From Dromaius novaehollandiae (lineage: Eukaryota > Chordata > Aves > Casuariiformes > Dromaiidae), in NCBI RefSeq assembly GCF_036370855.1, contig NC_088099.1:138425017-138489016 (forward strand): DNA of 64,000 nt. The letters run 5' to 3'. The notes beneath the pieces were generated by a model. That model was not told where the DNA came from, did no database searches, and worked only from the letters and a program-made list of their open reading frames with translations. Shown here piece by piece: positions 24,013 through 34,790 of the stretch. Numbering within the stretch: the first letter of the stretch is position 1; the number at the start of each line of letters is the position of its first letter. The translations under genes were made by a program, and so were the position numbers.

Positions 24013-24584
24013 TTAGTTTGTAAAAGTCCATCTGTTTGCACTGGTTAACCTGTTTTCCATCCTGCATCAGAAAAAGAGTAGGTGCATTCTGTGCACATTT
24101 ACAATTTGTGGGACAAAGTGACCCACTGCTGAGCCAGAATAAGACTAAAGAAGACCTGGAGTCAAGCCAACCAGTATGCCTCAAACAAGCCAGAGAGGCA
24201 CAATAAACTAACCAAATCCATCCAAACATACACTAAAAATTCCCATGACTCAACTGCCTCCATAGCCTGTCAGCTCTACCTCCCACCTCTACTAGAGCCC
24301 AAACTGCCGGATATTTCAATCCAAACATTGTGGTTATACAGGCCCCCTCCAAGCCCAAGGCCCAGATCCATGAATCCTGCCTTAATCCACTCCTGCGAAC
24401 TTGTGTATTATTTGGTCAGAATTTTGGTTGTCTATATTTGGAAAGTCTCACCCGCAGTCTTTAGCTAACTAAAGGAAGCCAAAGAAAATGTAAGATTTCG
24501 TGGTTACCAAAGCTGAAAACCTCCTTGAATATGACCATTCCTTATGTATTTATGTACTGTATATGTACCTACCAAACCCGTAAG
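24013..24584. other. Unique DNA, nothing recognised
   Basis: Sequence directly 3' of the CR1 copy. A 73-codon minus-strand frame at 24008-24229 has no recognisable product. Confidence 0.45.
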
Positions 24585-24645
24585 AAGTCAGTATCCTCAT
24601 TTCATTTTTAGGGAAGGGATGAGAAAGAGTCCGTTTCTATAGAAT
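24585..24645 (-). repeat. Possible MIR fragment
   Basis: Reads aagtcagtatcctcatttca then tttttagggaagggatgaga, resembling the reverse-oriented MIR block gtatcatcatttccatttta-cagatggggaaactgag. The match is short and diverged. Confidence 0.35.
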
Positions 24646-25082
24646 TCCCCAGATACAATCTACTGCAGAGTACACCATTAATAAAGGATTTTTCTATTTA
24701 TTTGTTTCACCCAGAGCAGCTGGTCAGTTGTATCTCTCTGGGGCATGTCAACTAATACATATTATTTCATAAGCTGAGAATTTTTGAATAATCCTGTCTT
24801 GTCCCTTGCATTTGTATTACATTACATGGGAGTAAAGAAGTATGTTTTCATTATACTGTAGCAAGTTAAGGGAAAAAAATATTTACAAAACACTAGACAA
24901 GGAGTGAGCAGAACTGAGGATTATAAAAATGCTGATAAACCAAATTTTCTGTATAAAAGGTTATGTTTCAAAACAACAACGGAGGAGGCTAACAATAAAT
25001 CTGAATCATGCCCACGCAAGGTAGAACTAGTAAATGACAACTGAGGAAAATGTATTAAAAGCAGCAATTAGCATTCTCTTCC
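24646..25082. other. Unique A+T-rich DNA
   Basis: Nothing recognised apart from a chance 14-base match to the 3' part of mature miR-1 at 24832-24845, which is discussed under rejected items. Confidence 0.5.
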
Positions 25083-25312
25083 ACAGATCTCAAAGCACTG
25101 AAGCCCCACTGAACTCAACAGGAATCTATCATTGATTTCAGTGAGAAATGTTGGCCCATTAGCCTCATTTTCACAGTTGGAGAAACTGAGACACAAAAAT
25201 GTTAAATGAGTTGCAGGATATTACCCAGCAAATGGCAGAGCTGGGAATAGTACTCAGCTCCCCTGGAGGCCAGTTTGTGCGTCATCCACTGCACCACTTC
25301 CTCATACTCGAA
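25083..25312 (-). repeat. MIR/CORE-SINE split by a nested element
   Basis: Reverse-oriented MIR text begins cacagatctcaaagcact, is interrupted at about 25103-25158, and resumes attagcctcattttcacag, ttggagaaactgagacac, atggcagagctgggaatag, and catccactgcaccacttcc. The interrupting 56 bases are a separate palindromic element listed on its own. The open frames at 25199-25532 come from this repeat. Confidence 0.82.
25103..25158. repeat. Palindromic MITE-like element nested in MIR
   Basis: The segment includes ccactgaactcaacaggaat and attgatttcagtgagaaat, ending in ttggccc. These are the two arms of the dispersed palindromic family seen elsewhere in the window. Its position between two collinear halves of a MIR indicates it inserted after that MIR. 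Confidence 0.5.
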
Positions 25313-25788
25313 GGCAGTAACAGAGCACAAATTTCAGGGATTTTGTTTAATGAGAACAGGAGAAGTAGAGATCTGGAGGCTCACCTCTAAAGTGAAGGAA
25401 TGCTGGGCTTGTTTCATTGCTCCATCCAATGTGCAACTGCTGACACTTAAACCTGAACATGTCTTTGCTCATATGCAGACTGTTAAGGGAATAGTCAGGG
25501 AATCAGGGATGATCACAAGGAGAAAAAATTAATTCACTTTATGTTAGAAACAAACACACAGTAATCCAGACTCTGCACACACTGAGTCAAGAGGCAATTT
25601 TACAAATCATAATCAAATGTGATTTAAACACTGTTTCTGCTGAAGTGGTTGAATCAGCTAGTTAGTTAATGTAAAAGGGATACAATGCCAGGGTCTTACT
25701 TTACGTCAGATGCCTACCATTCCTGCTTTCTACAGATTATTTCTCTTCAGCTTGAAAAGGGTGATATCAGGCTGTTTAATATAAAACA
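25313..25788. other. Unique DNA, nothing recognised
   Basis: Short unique interval. No gene or repeat is identified beyond the flanking MIR. Confidence 0.45.
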
Positions 25789-25833
25789 TTACTTGTTTAT
25801 GCATGATTACTTGTTATTGCATGATTATTTATG
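25789..25833 (+). repeat. 18-bp tandem repeat, about 2.5 copies
   Basis: ttacttgtttatgcatga at 25789-25806 is followed directly by ttacttgttattgcatga at 25807-25824, differing by one swapped base pair, and then by a partial ttatttatg. A minor local tandem duplication. Confidence 0.85.
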
Positions 25834-26179
25834 TCTCACTGCTGTATGGGTGGCACATTGCTCTACTCCCAAGAGGCATACACTGACTTTGCAGCTTGTT
25901 CCTATAAGGGGATTTTGATCATTTAAAATGATGAATATGAACTCATTTTCATGGCAAATACTGTTTGACAATTCTTTCCTCCCTGTGGTCACTGCTGCAC
26001 ATGATTTGCACTAGCTTCTGATCTAGGAGGTTCTGCATCCTTGAGAGAACACATGGGATGGGGCAGCACTAAAAGACATGGACTTTTCATTGCCTTGGTG
26101 TATGGTTCTGGTCCAGAGACCTAGACTATTTCAGGCTGCCAAAACGCTCATAGTGGAAAAACAGCCAAGGCCCCCATGC
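25834..26179. other. Unique DNA, nothing recognised
   Basis: Ordinary sequence between the tandem repeat and the G+C-rich block. Confidence 0.4.
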
Positions 26180-26345
26180 AAGGCCCCAGCTGGAGGTGCC
26201 CTTCCTTAGGGCAGCAGAGTGCCCCTGGCTGGAGCCCGGGAGAGGAGCAGCTGCTGGAGTGCTGACACTGCTTGGCAGCAGACCCAGTGGCCTCCGTGCG
26301 GCTGACGGCTGCAGTCACTTACTGCTGACTACCTGCACAGTGCAC
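26180..26345. other. Isolated G+C-rich block
   Basis: About 165 bases of high G+C content (for example ggagcccgggagaggagcag) in A+T-rich surroundings, with few CpG. A plus-strand frame from 26196 is open through it but shows no domain. It could be an unclassified repeat or an untranslated exon; there is no basis to choose. Confidence 0.35.
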
Positions 26346-26375
26346 TTTTTCCAGAAGATGTCAAATCACTTTACC

Positions 26376-26468
26376 AAAATGGCTGCTACACATTATTATT
26401 GTGATGGTTTCATAAAAAGAAGGCTGAGGTGGACAGCCATTACGGCCAACACTATCCAAGATGGTTGC
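26376..26468. promoter_or_regulatory. Three YY1-like motifs
   Basis: aaaatggctgc at 26376-26386, agccatta at 26434-26442 (reverse orientation) and aagatggttgc near 26458-26468 all match the YY1 core AAnATGGC or close variants. Three in under 100 bases is more than expected by chance, but no promoter composition accompanies them. Confidence 0.25.
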
Positions 26469-26507
26469 TAATTTCAAGCAATTTAAATGGAGGGAAATGG
26501 TAGATAC

Positions 26508-26590
26508 TGAACATTTTAGCTTAAGTGACTTTCCTGAGGGCAGAGTGTGAATGGCAGAGGTGCAGATTATAGGATTCACATCTTACAGTT
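26508..26590 (-). repeat. MIR fragment
   Basis: Reverse-oriented MIR block: ttaagtgactttcctgaggg, then gaatggcagaggtgcagatt and ataggattcac, matching ttaagtgacttgcccaaggt, then agtggcagagctgggatt. Diverged and short. Confidence 0.5.
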
Positions 26591-27399
26591 CAGCAAACTT
26601 TCAGATGGACTATGCTAAACACAGTGATTCAGGGGCAGAAAATTCCTGCTCTTCAATTCACTTTAAGCCTTTTGACTTTGTTGCCTTGATACAAACCAAT
26701 TACACAATTTAGCTTCATGAAAGTTAATGGGAAATAAATGTTACTGAAGCTGCAGTCTTCAGACATTTCAAACTTTTCCTCTGATTTTAATCTTTGAAAT
26801 CTTTTAACTAAACTGGAACTTTGCCATTACAATCCTTCAGCAAACACTTTCTTTTTAATGACATTTTACTCATTACACTGCTCCCCACCTACCACTAGCT
26901 TCTCTTCTGGACTGGGTTTGGTTTTGGGGAGGGGGGTTGTTTTTTTCTTTTTAACTTGTCATAATGCAGCTGTGTAATATATGACAATAGAAGGTAATAA
27001 ATACTGCACAGCTGAAGCTGAAAACAAGTTGAGTTAATGGAAAGAAGCGAAGGTGATGACACTCTTTTTGTTCTAAGCAGAAAAATCATGAGATATTTTC
27101 AACAATATGTTTCACACAGACACAAAAAGAAATCCCTCATTTTTTTCCCCAAAGACTTCCTGGTCCAAATTCATTCACACTGGAGAATACAAAAAAAAAA
27201 TCTAACCTCTACATAGCAACTTCATGAATTCACACAAAGTGGAAAAACATTTGTTTCTAAAACCCAGGTAAAGTAGCAGTCCTCCATTCTGCTGCTAAAA
27301 TCCTCTCTGTTGCTTGTGGCTGCTAGAAATCGAAGAGTTAAAATTAAGACTACTCAAAAGAGTAAAGCATATGTTATATGCAGCACGTTACTTGCTCAT
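26591..27399. other. Unique A+T-rich DNA, nothing recognised
   Basis: Contains a G-run/T-run patch near 26920-26955 (ggggaggggggttg). The minus-strand frame at 26895-27089 has no recognisable product. Confidence 0.5.
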
Positions 27400-27442
27400 G
27401 GGGCTTCCCATGGGCCAGTGAAGGTTGGGAACCGCTTCTGTA
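27400..27442. mobile_element. Possible hAT-like terminal fragment
   Basis: gaaggttgggaaccgcttct resembles the inverted terminal sequence ggttgagaaccactg of nonautonomous hAT elements. The opposite end is not recognised, so this could be a solitary remnant or coincidence. Confidence 0.3.
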
Positions 27443-27540
27443 AAGGAAATGTATATGGTGTCAAGTTATAGACAGTCCTGTGTGTTTGCTCCATCTCTGC
27501 AACTGATTAGCCCCAGAATGACTTTGGCCTCACGTAGTTT

Positions 27541-27712
27541 CTTACAAACATTATTTAGTCAGGTTTCAAAACTTAAGTAGGCAAAACACTGTTATTCCCA
27601 GTTTATAGATGAGTTGTAAGCCTAACGGGGTTAAGAGCTTCTGCATAGTGACACATTAAATGAACATTAAGAGCAGGAATAAAATCCCGTTTCCAAACAT
27701 TTGCCCACTCAA
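27541..27712 (-). repeat. MIR/CORE-SINE
   Basis: Reverse-oriented copy with good block order: cttacaaacattatttagtc, gtaggcaaaacactgttatt, cccagtttatagatgag, ggggttaagagc, then gagcaggaataaaatcccgt. This corresponds to the gtaggtaaacactgttattc-type MIR text seen in turtles and crocodilians. Confidence 0.75.
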
Positions 27713-27879
27713 CCATAGCATCCATAGTCTAAACCATTTACGCCAAAAAAAAAGTTAAAAAAAGCCAAGCTTCTTCACTGAAACCATGGCCTCTGAAACT
27801 ATTTCTGATGCCTATGTAAGCATTATAATTTTTAGAGCTACTATGCACTTGCAGCTTTCAAATAGGTTCCAAAGGTCAC
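27713..27879. other. Short unique spacer
   Basis: Spacer between two MIR copies, with an A-run near 27745-27765. Nothing else recognised. Confidence 0.4.
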
Positions 27880-27965
27880 CTACCTATCCTAATTTTTCCA
27901 AGCCTCAGCTTTTCAATCTTTCAAAATGGAGATAAGAACAGCTATCCCTCTTCCAGTCTTCCTGC
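27880..27965 (+). repeat. MIR fragment
   Basis: aagcctcagcttttcaatct then ttcaaaatggagataagaac reproduces the plus-strand MIR block cctcagttttcccatctg-taaaatggggataa. The 3' tail has decayed. Confidence 0.6.
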
Positions 27966-28827
27966 CCACTGAGGTCAATGAGAGACTTATCTTCGGCTAC
28001 AGTGGCTATGAGATTTCCCCCTTATATTCTCTTGCCTCCATTTTAGAGAGCAGTTGTCTCAAGGTGGGTGAATGTCTGCTTCAAGAGAAGCTGTTGTGCT
28101 GAGAATCACTATCTAATTCTTACCATCCATGCACCACACAATCCAAACAGTAAAATTGATGAGCAAATAAAATAGCACAAAAATGAAAAATAAGAAAACA
28201 GCACAATCACCCTAACAGCAGCGGCTAGAAATTCAACTTGAAAAGCTTAACTGTTCTTGTGGCACAGAAGCTAAGGAGGGGTTGTTCTGTGTCGCAATGG
28301 CATTGCCCAACAACCCATTTTGTCTAAACTATCATAGCTGGCTAAATTATCCTGTCCTGTGTTCTCTTTTAATTAATTGTTTAGTTTAAAGAGAGGATAA
28401 AAAGGGCTGGCTGGGTTCCAAGCTAGATTGCCTGCTGCTCTGACAGAAAAAAGCACTGATCAAAATATTTCTCTGCAAATTGAAATATGTATCTCCTGGG
28501 CTTTTAGCAATAGCATAACAAGTTTATATTTCTGTGTCTAATATAATTCTGTCCTCTAAGTCATTAACAGTTCCTTGATCCCCTCTCTTCTTCCTGCCCC
28601 CTTTATCTTATTTATTGAAACTTGTAATACAAACAGCGGAAAAAGAAATACAGATTTCTTCACCTACTGTCCTTCTGAATTGTTGATGGCCTGGATAATT
28701 GCAGTAGCACAAAGTGTCATGGCATTTCCTCTGCACAGTGCACACTGGTTTTTCAGTCACATGTGGGTACTCTCAGGCACCGGCTATTATTTAGGACCAT
28801 CATTGGCAACTTAGTGAGCATACTAGT
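27966..28827. other. Unique DNA, nothing recognised
   Basis: A+T-rich, with a ttttaattaattgtttag stretch at 28368-28385. A 79-codon frame at 28575-28814 has no recognisable product. No repeat is identified. Confidence 0.5.
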
Positions 28828-28917
28828 GGACCAGATTCTCCTCCAGTATAAATCATCACACCACAATATGACCTCAAGAGCATCAGGCGGACTCGCACAA
28901 AACTGATGATCTGGCCA
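28828..28917. repeat. Short palindromic MITE-like element
   Basis: The left end ggaccagattctcctccag is mirrored by the right end actgatgatctggcc. The roughly 90 bp copy has the size and terminal wording of the dispersed palindromic family in this window (ggccagattctcct-type). The central core is eroded. Confidence 0.6.
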
Positions 28918-28999
28918 CGTGACCATTCCCAACTAAAATCACATTCTTCCCCCACCACATGATGGAAAATTAGAGACTGCATATCTTATGGATGTAGCA

Positions 29000-29330
29000 A
29001 ACCCTTTAATGGGGGAATTTCTCAAAGCTCGAGTGCAGCACAGAAGCCGACAGGACACCCCGCCACTTTTGCCCCTCGTTGTCACATTCCTTTCCCAGGC
29101 CCGGCTGCCGAGGCGGTCTGAGAACTATTCTGGCTGGGAAAGATCACATTGCCGGATGGGGATGAGAAAGGGAATGTGGTTTCCTGAAAGGTTTCCAGCA
29201 AGTACATGGGAATGGAGCTCTTGAAAGAGAGAGACATGGATCTGGAAGCACTTCCCTTCTGAGAAACCCTTCCAATCTGCTCCCTTGGCCAAATGTAATA
29301 ACAGCCCTGACATTATTATTACAAAGGGGG
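29000..29330. promoter_or_regulatory. Candidate enhancer with TEAD-type sites
   Basis: Three TEAD/M-CAT cores occur: cattcc at 29085-29090, ggaatgt at 29171-29177 and ggaatg at 29209-29214. The second overlaps a RUNX-like gtggttt. G+C content is higher than the flanks and there are several CpG near 29030-29120. No repeat is recognised. A minus-strand frame of 93 codons crosses part of the block without a recognisable product. Enhancer function is inference. Confidence 0.32.
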
Positions 29331-30117
29331 GAAAAATCATTCTTTCAGCTCGATGCTGCAAGTCTTGTGTTTTGAAGCCACACCTACTCTGAGACCTGAA
29401 AGTCATGTGGTTTTAACAGGCAAGTGTGCAAAAAAGATGTTTGTTGGGCACATCTCTACTAGCACATATTGCTAAGCCTTTCTGGAGGTTCCAGGAATGC
29501 TTCTGGCAATAAAAAACTGAACTTTAAGACATATTTTTAAACTTGGGTCCCTCCGTCTATCTCTTTGGACTTAATTGGAATATATTGCCACAAAACGTCT
29601 GTGATATATGATGAGCTTTTTCCTATTGTCAGTCATGAGCTGATATCTAAACATGAGGAAAATTCTGCATGAAAACAGGGTACCTGGCCATTTGATGTGG
29701 TAAGTTTTGAGTTTGGTAGGATCCTTCTACAGCTGCAAAGTCTCTCCCTTTCCCCATTTAGAATGCTACACTGCATAACAGATTAACAGAAAATATTTGA
29801 AATGTCTCTCTAGACAAGAGAGAATATTCAACCAAGTCCTTCCAAGTGCACACTGATAGAGTTGTGCTAAATATTCAGACTGTCACTAGATGGGTTAGGA
29901 AATAATGTAGGAAGTAAGAAACGAAGAAGCAAAAGCAGTAATGGTCTGAAGACCCAGTTTCTATCTTATCTTCTAAGGATATGGTGGATTTTCCCAACAG
30001 ATGAGTTACAACAAAAATACTGCTGACAGTGCAAAGGAGAGAATAAAGGCAATTGAAAGGGTATAAATCGGACTGGTATGAAGAATTTTTCTCCCTAGAC
30101 TTTGTTCTAGAAAAAAT
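29331..30117. other. Unique DNA, nothing recognised
   Basis: Ordinary A+T-rich sequence with no repeat or coding signal. Confidence 0.5.
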
Positions 30118-30134
30118 GGGGGGGGGGGGGGGGG
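30118..30134 (+). repeat. Poly-G run of 17
   Basis: Seventeen consecutive G, then cgcgg. The run is long for vertebrate DNA and can form intramolecular G-quadruplexes. It is also a frequent site of sequencing length error. Confidence 0.95.
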
Positions 30135-31560
30135 CGCGGTTGCACTATTTCAGCAACCTCTGTCTCTAAACAGGTTATGCTAAATTGGTACAATTTTTTG
30201 TTTAGATAAGGCCTCAGACTCACTGACTCTCTGGAACCCCCTCTCAGTCTTACCTCTAACCATTTTTTCCAGCCTGTGGCAGAGAAAAAATTTACCACAG
30301 CAGGCAGAGCCAGACACCAGTAGTATCATAAGAGCCTCTCCAAGCATGTCTCAGCAAGTACAGGGCCAGAATCCACTATCCTTCCACACAGTGAGCAATT
30401 CATTTGATTAGGACTACTTAAAGAGGCAATGCTTATCATGAGCAAAGTATCCAATGAGAATAAAAGGCGCAAAACACCTGACAGCCATCAGCATGCAGTG
30501 TCTAAGTTGCTATAAAACAAGTCAGTCAATACATTGGATTTTTGGAAAATTAGTGTCACTAAGAATGTCCTATCCACATATCTGTACACAAATCATTTAA
30601 CCTTGTGGGTGTTTTTTTCTTTTTTTACTAAGTATATAAAAGGAATATGAACACAAAAGTTCTTATCAATATCAGCAAAAAGTAAAAGACCATTTTCTTA
30701 CAGAGTTATGGCCACGTTATACATAAGAACAGTAAGCTCTTTTGACTTCTGAGAAAATGTAGCCCTAACTATACAATGCAAAACTTTTGGAGCATACTTT
30801 TCTTAAAATTCAAGATACAGGTTTTAAAACAGTTGATGGCTAATTTTAGCTGATGCTAGAAGTTCAGGTAACAGTTCAGAGAGCTGTTTCTGTACCATTT
30901 CTGTTTTGTAGGTAAACTCAAACATTCACACATTTCACAGCCTCATTTTCAAACAGGTATGAGTAAGTCTGAAATTTTTTAGGAAATACACCATACCCTG
31001 CATGTGTGTTTATTCTTTCAGTTTGATTCCTTCAGTCAAATAGAAACAGCCAAAAAAAGCCAAAAAGATTCATAATGAGATATAGATAATATTATTAAAA
31101 AGATCAAGTAGCAACAAAACTCTTACAGGAGTAAGAATTCCTAAACTGCAACATGTTTAAGCAATAAACTGCACAAATAAGTCTGAGTGCTGGATCCATA
31201 GGGACAAGGATTCTTGCAGTAGGTGGGTATGCAGCGCCTAAATCCAAAATGGTGACAAAAAGCCCTGCCTAAACTTGGAGACGGAGTCACAAGAGCCCTT
31301 CTTAATTCACATGAAGCATACCAGGTTGCTGACGTTTGTTTCAACAAATGTGCAGGACTGCCATGATATGAGTTGATCTTCAAGGAAACCAGTTTAGTGG
31401 GTGCTTCCCGGACAAGCTCAGCACACACTGATAAACTGAAGTCTTCACAAAAAACAGCTGCGGGCATCATGTTTTAGTGGAGCAGGAAGAGAAATTTGTG
31501 TCAATGACACCTTTGTGCTTCTCATTCAGCAGTGGGTTAATAATTTACAGACATTGGCTT
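30135..31560. other. Unique A+T-rich DNA, nothing recognised
   Basis: The minus-strand frame at 31141-31470 (109 codons) has no recognisable domain. Faint phrases such as gcgcctaaatccaaaatg near 31230 may be repeat remnants. Confidence 0.5.
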
Positions 31561-31564
31561 GGAA

Positions 31565-31850
31565 GCAGGATTCCTCCCTCCCAAGGGAGTGCCCTAAGCA
31601 CCAAGTGGCAAAAACACGCTCCTTTTTGCTCACTCTAGTTCAATGAATTTCAGAGTCCTTGCAAGCCTTGCAAGCACCTGGCAGTGACACACATGAGGAG
31701 CTACTCCAGATAGCCCTGTCTTTCATCTTTTTACAGGTTTCTAAGAAGAGGATTTGACTCCCACGTCCCCTGCCATACAGGCTAGGCAGAAGATAGAGCC
31801 CGTCTCCTCCATCCCAGCAAGTGCTCTAACCTGTAAGGTTTCCCTTTAGT
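31565..31850. repeat. Possible pair of tRNA-SINE-like remnants
   Basis: Two phrases resemble one common sauropsid repeat text. They are ggattcctccctcccaaggg plus agtgccctaagcaccaag (31569-31606) and gagcccgtctcctccatccc plus agcaagtgctctaacctg (31796-31833). The model text is gaacccgggtctcccacatc then agtgctctaaccacta. Orientation and family are uncertain. Confidence 0.35.
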
Positions 31851-33180
31851 TACACTGAGGAAGAGCAGGTGACCCCTGTTCACTCTTACACACTTCAAAG
31901 GGGTGCCTGGGCTGAGGATCATGACTAGACAGAGAAATCTCCCCACAAACCCTGCTGAGGCTCAGCAGTGGGTGTGATTTCAGGCACTTCCCAGCTGAAG
32001 TTCAGTGCTCCCTCCCGGCTAGCTCTAGACAGCTCTCTATCCAGTGAAAGGGTTTTCCAATTCACCCTTCTGAATCAACACTTAGCGTACTCTTTTGTGC
32101 ACTCAGACTTACGGTTTCCCATCTGGCAGGGAGATTGCTATGCTCATTAGACCTAATGCACTAATTAACAATTAAAACATGGCAGACAAACTGTTCTTGA
32201 GCAATAAGCTGCCCTTCACATAAGCACTGTTTTCTGACTGACTCTTTTCCTGATGAAAAGGCACTGGAATGGCACATTATTAGCATCCCCTGTTTTATTA
32301 GTATGATGGTCCTCATGTACGTCAACAAGAGATTTACATGGTGGACCAGCATGAGACTGACATTCTGAATAGCCAGCAACCCCATCTGGTTTTTGCAGGG
32401 TCTCGTAAAACCAGCATGTGTGCCCATAAACTCAGAAATGCCATCAAGCCCCGTGGAGGAAGTTGCCACTCAGGCAAAGTTACCTTCATGTGATCTTCAG
32501 AGATGCAGAGCTATACATAACTTTCATCAGACCTGGCTCAGAAATTCTGACAACGCAGCCTGTGCATGAACCAGAAGAAGGGAACCTAAAGGGCAAGCCA
32601 TCAATAATCATAAAACATAAGATTAAGTGACCGAGCAGCAACTAATTTAACGAAGGTAGGAAATTAAGGTCACCCACTTTGATCTTGTATTTGAATATTT
32701 CCTAACATCCTCTGCAGTTCTGCTTCAGCTCCCGCCACACTTTTCAGAAAACATTCTGTAGAGACCTCGCTGTTCTCCATCCTTGCATTTGACACTGTGC
32801 TCTATAGTGAACTAATGTGGCATCCCTGCTGGGCATACTGGGCCTGCCACTCCAGTAAAAAATGGAGCTGAGATAATGCAGTCCCCCAAACTTGGCTGAA
32901 GTCTGGCCAAAATGAGTCTGAAATGTTCCTACCATCTACACTGCTCCCTGAGAAGTGTCCCCACCCTCAGCTTTAATTTTCTGCTCTCTTTTATTAGAGG
33001 AAATGGATGTGAAATCAGCAAGTTAGATTCACTCCTTAACATAATAATTACTAACAATACATCTTCCCCCCTTGCTGGAAATGTTTTTAGTGTGTAATTC
33101 AGCCAAATGAGAAGACAGGCACCATTTATACACTCTGTCACCATCCTTTTGTGTAAGGCCAAGACTAGCTGCACTCACCA
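31851..33180. other. Unique DNA, nothing recognised
   Basis: Mixed composition. Short frames at 32161-32469 and 32929-33174 on the minus strand have no recognisable product. Confidence 0.5.
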
Positions 33181-34250
33181 GCCTAGAGATCTGTGAAACA
33201 ACAGTTTTTTCCTTCTATTGTGACGGCCTGCATCCTTGCATTCAACACTATATTCTTCTTCTGCTTCAGGGTCAACTCCCTTCCATATCACTGCTCACAG
33301 CTTGATGCTACCTATACCAGGCAGCTCACATAATAGAGAGGAAGCGATACCTGCCTCCATAGGACCCATGTGCCTTTATGCCTGAATGAAGAAGGGTTAT
33401 CCATTCCCAAGGACTCTGCACTAGGTTACGCAAGCAGAGCCTGTAGGTATTTTCCTCATTTCCTTAAAGTATTCTCAAAGACTTGGATGTCCTCTCCCAG
33501 GAGGGAGCCTACATAGCTAAATAGGACCAGGAGGACCCAGCAACACTCACACGCATAGCAAAGGCTGGATGGAGAGGGAGAGCAGTGAAGAACTCCCTCA
33601 GGGCATTATGTGTGCATATACATGTGTGACTGGGAGCTAAGACTTTGCCTCTGCAAGTCAGGCAAAACACTGGACTGGGGAAAGAACCTTGCAGCCGACC
33701 TTGACCTGCTTTGAAGCCAGGCAGCTCATAGACAATACCAAAACCCTGACATGTAGGCTTCACAAGAGATAGAGAACATCAAGAGAAATCTCTTTGGCCA
33801 TGGCTCACCACAGATGTCCTGTCAAATCCCCATGTCAACCACATTTACCTCTAACTCTTGCGCAACCACCCAAGAAGGACGCATGGTCTCTCTTCTTTCT
33901 GGTCAATCTCCAAATCAAAAGCAAAAATTGACCACCAAGGCACTCAGGCAAACGACCTGGAGGAAACAGCTCAGAGTTCCTCCCAGCACCTGCCTCCTGA
34001 CAGAAAAGGCTCAAAGAAGGCAAAGAGGACACAATGCTCTTCCCTGCTTTCCAGGGACCCACTTGCTTCAACGACTTGTATGGAGAACCAGTGGCGGCTG
34101 TGTCATCCGCAGCCCACAGAAGAAACTGCAGAAGAGCTGCCCAGAACTTGCTGCAAGGCTTCATGCTGAATTCCAGGTCCTGCCAACGCTCTGTGCTGTT
34201 TCACTCAAAATCTGATTACCTGAAACTTGTTGGCAGAGTGAAGAGGTGAA
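33181..34250. other. Stop-poor, mid-G+C interval without recognised product
   Basis: Frames of 66 to 133 codons overlap in several readings between 33509 and 34249 (plus 33814-34215, plus 33858-34169, minus 33835-34164). Several simultaneous open frames usually reflect base composition rather than a gene. None of the translations shows a domain, transmembrane segment or repeat that I recognise. A decayed repeat or a noncoding exon is possible. Confidence 0.4.
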
Positions 34251-34729
34251 TTTCACCCAGCGTAAGGATACTAAGTGACTCGGATGTGCCAGTGCACACA
34301 TAGTTTGGGCCATAACCGACCCAATGATAATAACCTATAAAAGCTGAACAACTATCTGTACGAATTAGGAACATTTGGGGCATAATTATACATTTGGAAT
34401 ACATCACGAGAGCAAATTTTTTTTGAAAATCCAGCTCCCAGTTGAATACTCATGTCGTGGACACTGTTGTGTCCCTGATTTTTTTGGAATTCAGGTCCAA
34501 CACTTCAAATTCATTTCAGAATTCATTCAAGTTTAAAGGTGATTGTTATCTCCAGTTCATTTGAGAGAACAGTTCTGGGTTCACAGCTGACCACATTTTC
34601 TTTACACGTATACTATGCAATTTTAATTCCTCCTTGACTTGCTCTGTTACAGATTTAATTATAAAAAATTAATGTTCATTATTAAGTGATTTATTACAAT
34701 ATTAAACATTAAGACCAGTTCCACAGTGG
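34251..34729. other. Unique A+T-rich DNA
   Basis: No repeat or coding signal is recognised. Confidence 0.45.
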
Positions 34730-34790
34730 GTGTGATTGGTGTAGCTGCACTGAAGTCCCTGAATGTATGCTAATTTACCCTGGTGGGTAG
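34730..34790. repeat. Palindromic MITE-like fragment
   Basis: gtgtagctgcactgaagtcc and atgctaatttaccctggtg match the core and one arm of the dispersed palindrome family (ccattgaagtc then tgctgatttacaccagtgg). The left arm is not readable. Confidence 0.45.

Noticed and set aside
23494..24041. Minus-strand frames of 63 and 119 codons
   Set aside because: They lie antisense to the plus-strand CR1 copy and are shadows of it.
24832..24845. 14-base match (gtaaagaagtatgt) to the 3' part of mature miR-1
   Set aside because: The seed region does not match (gggagt instead of ggaatgt), and no complementary arm for a hairpin lies within 100 bases upstream or downstream.
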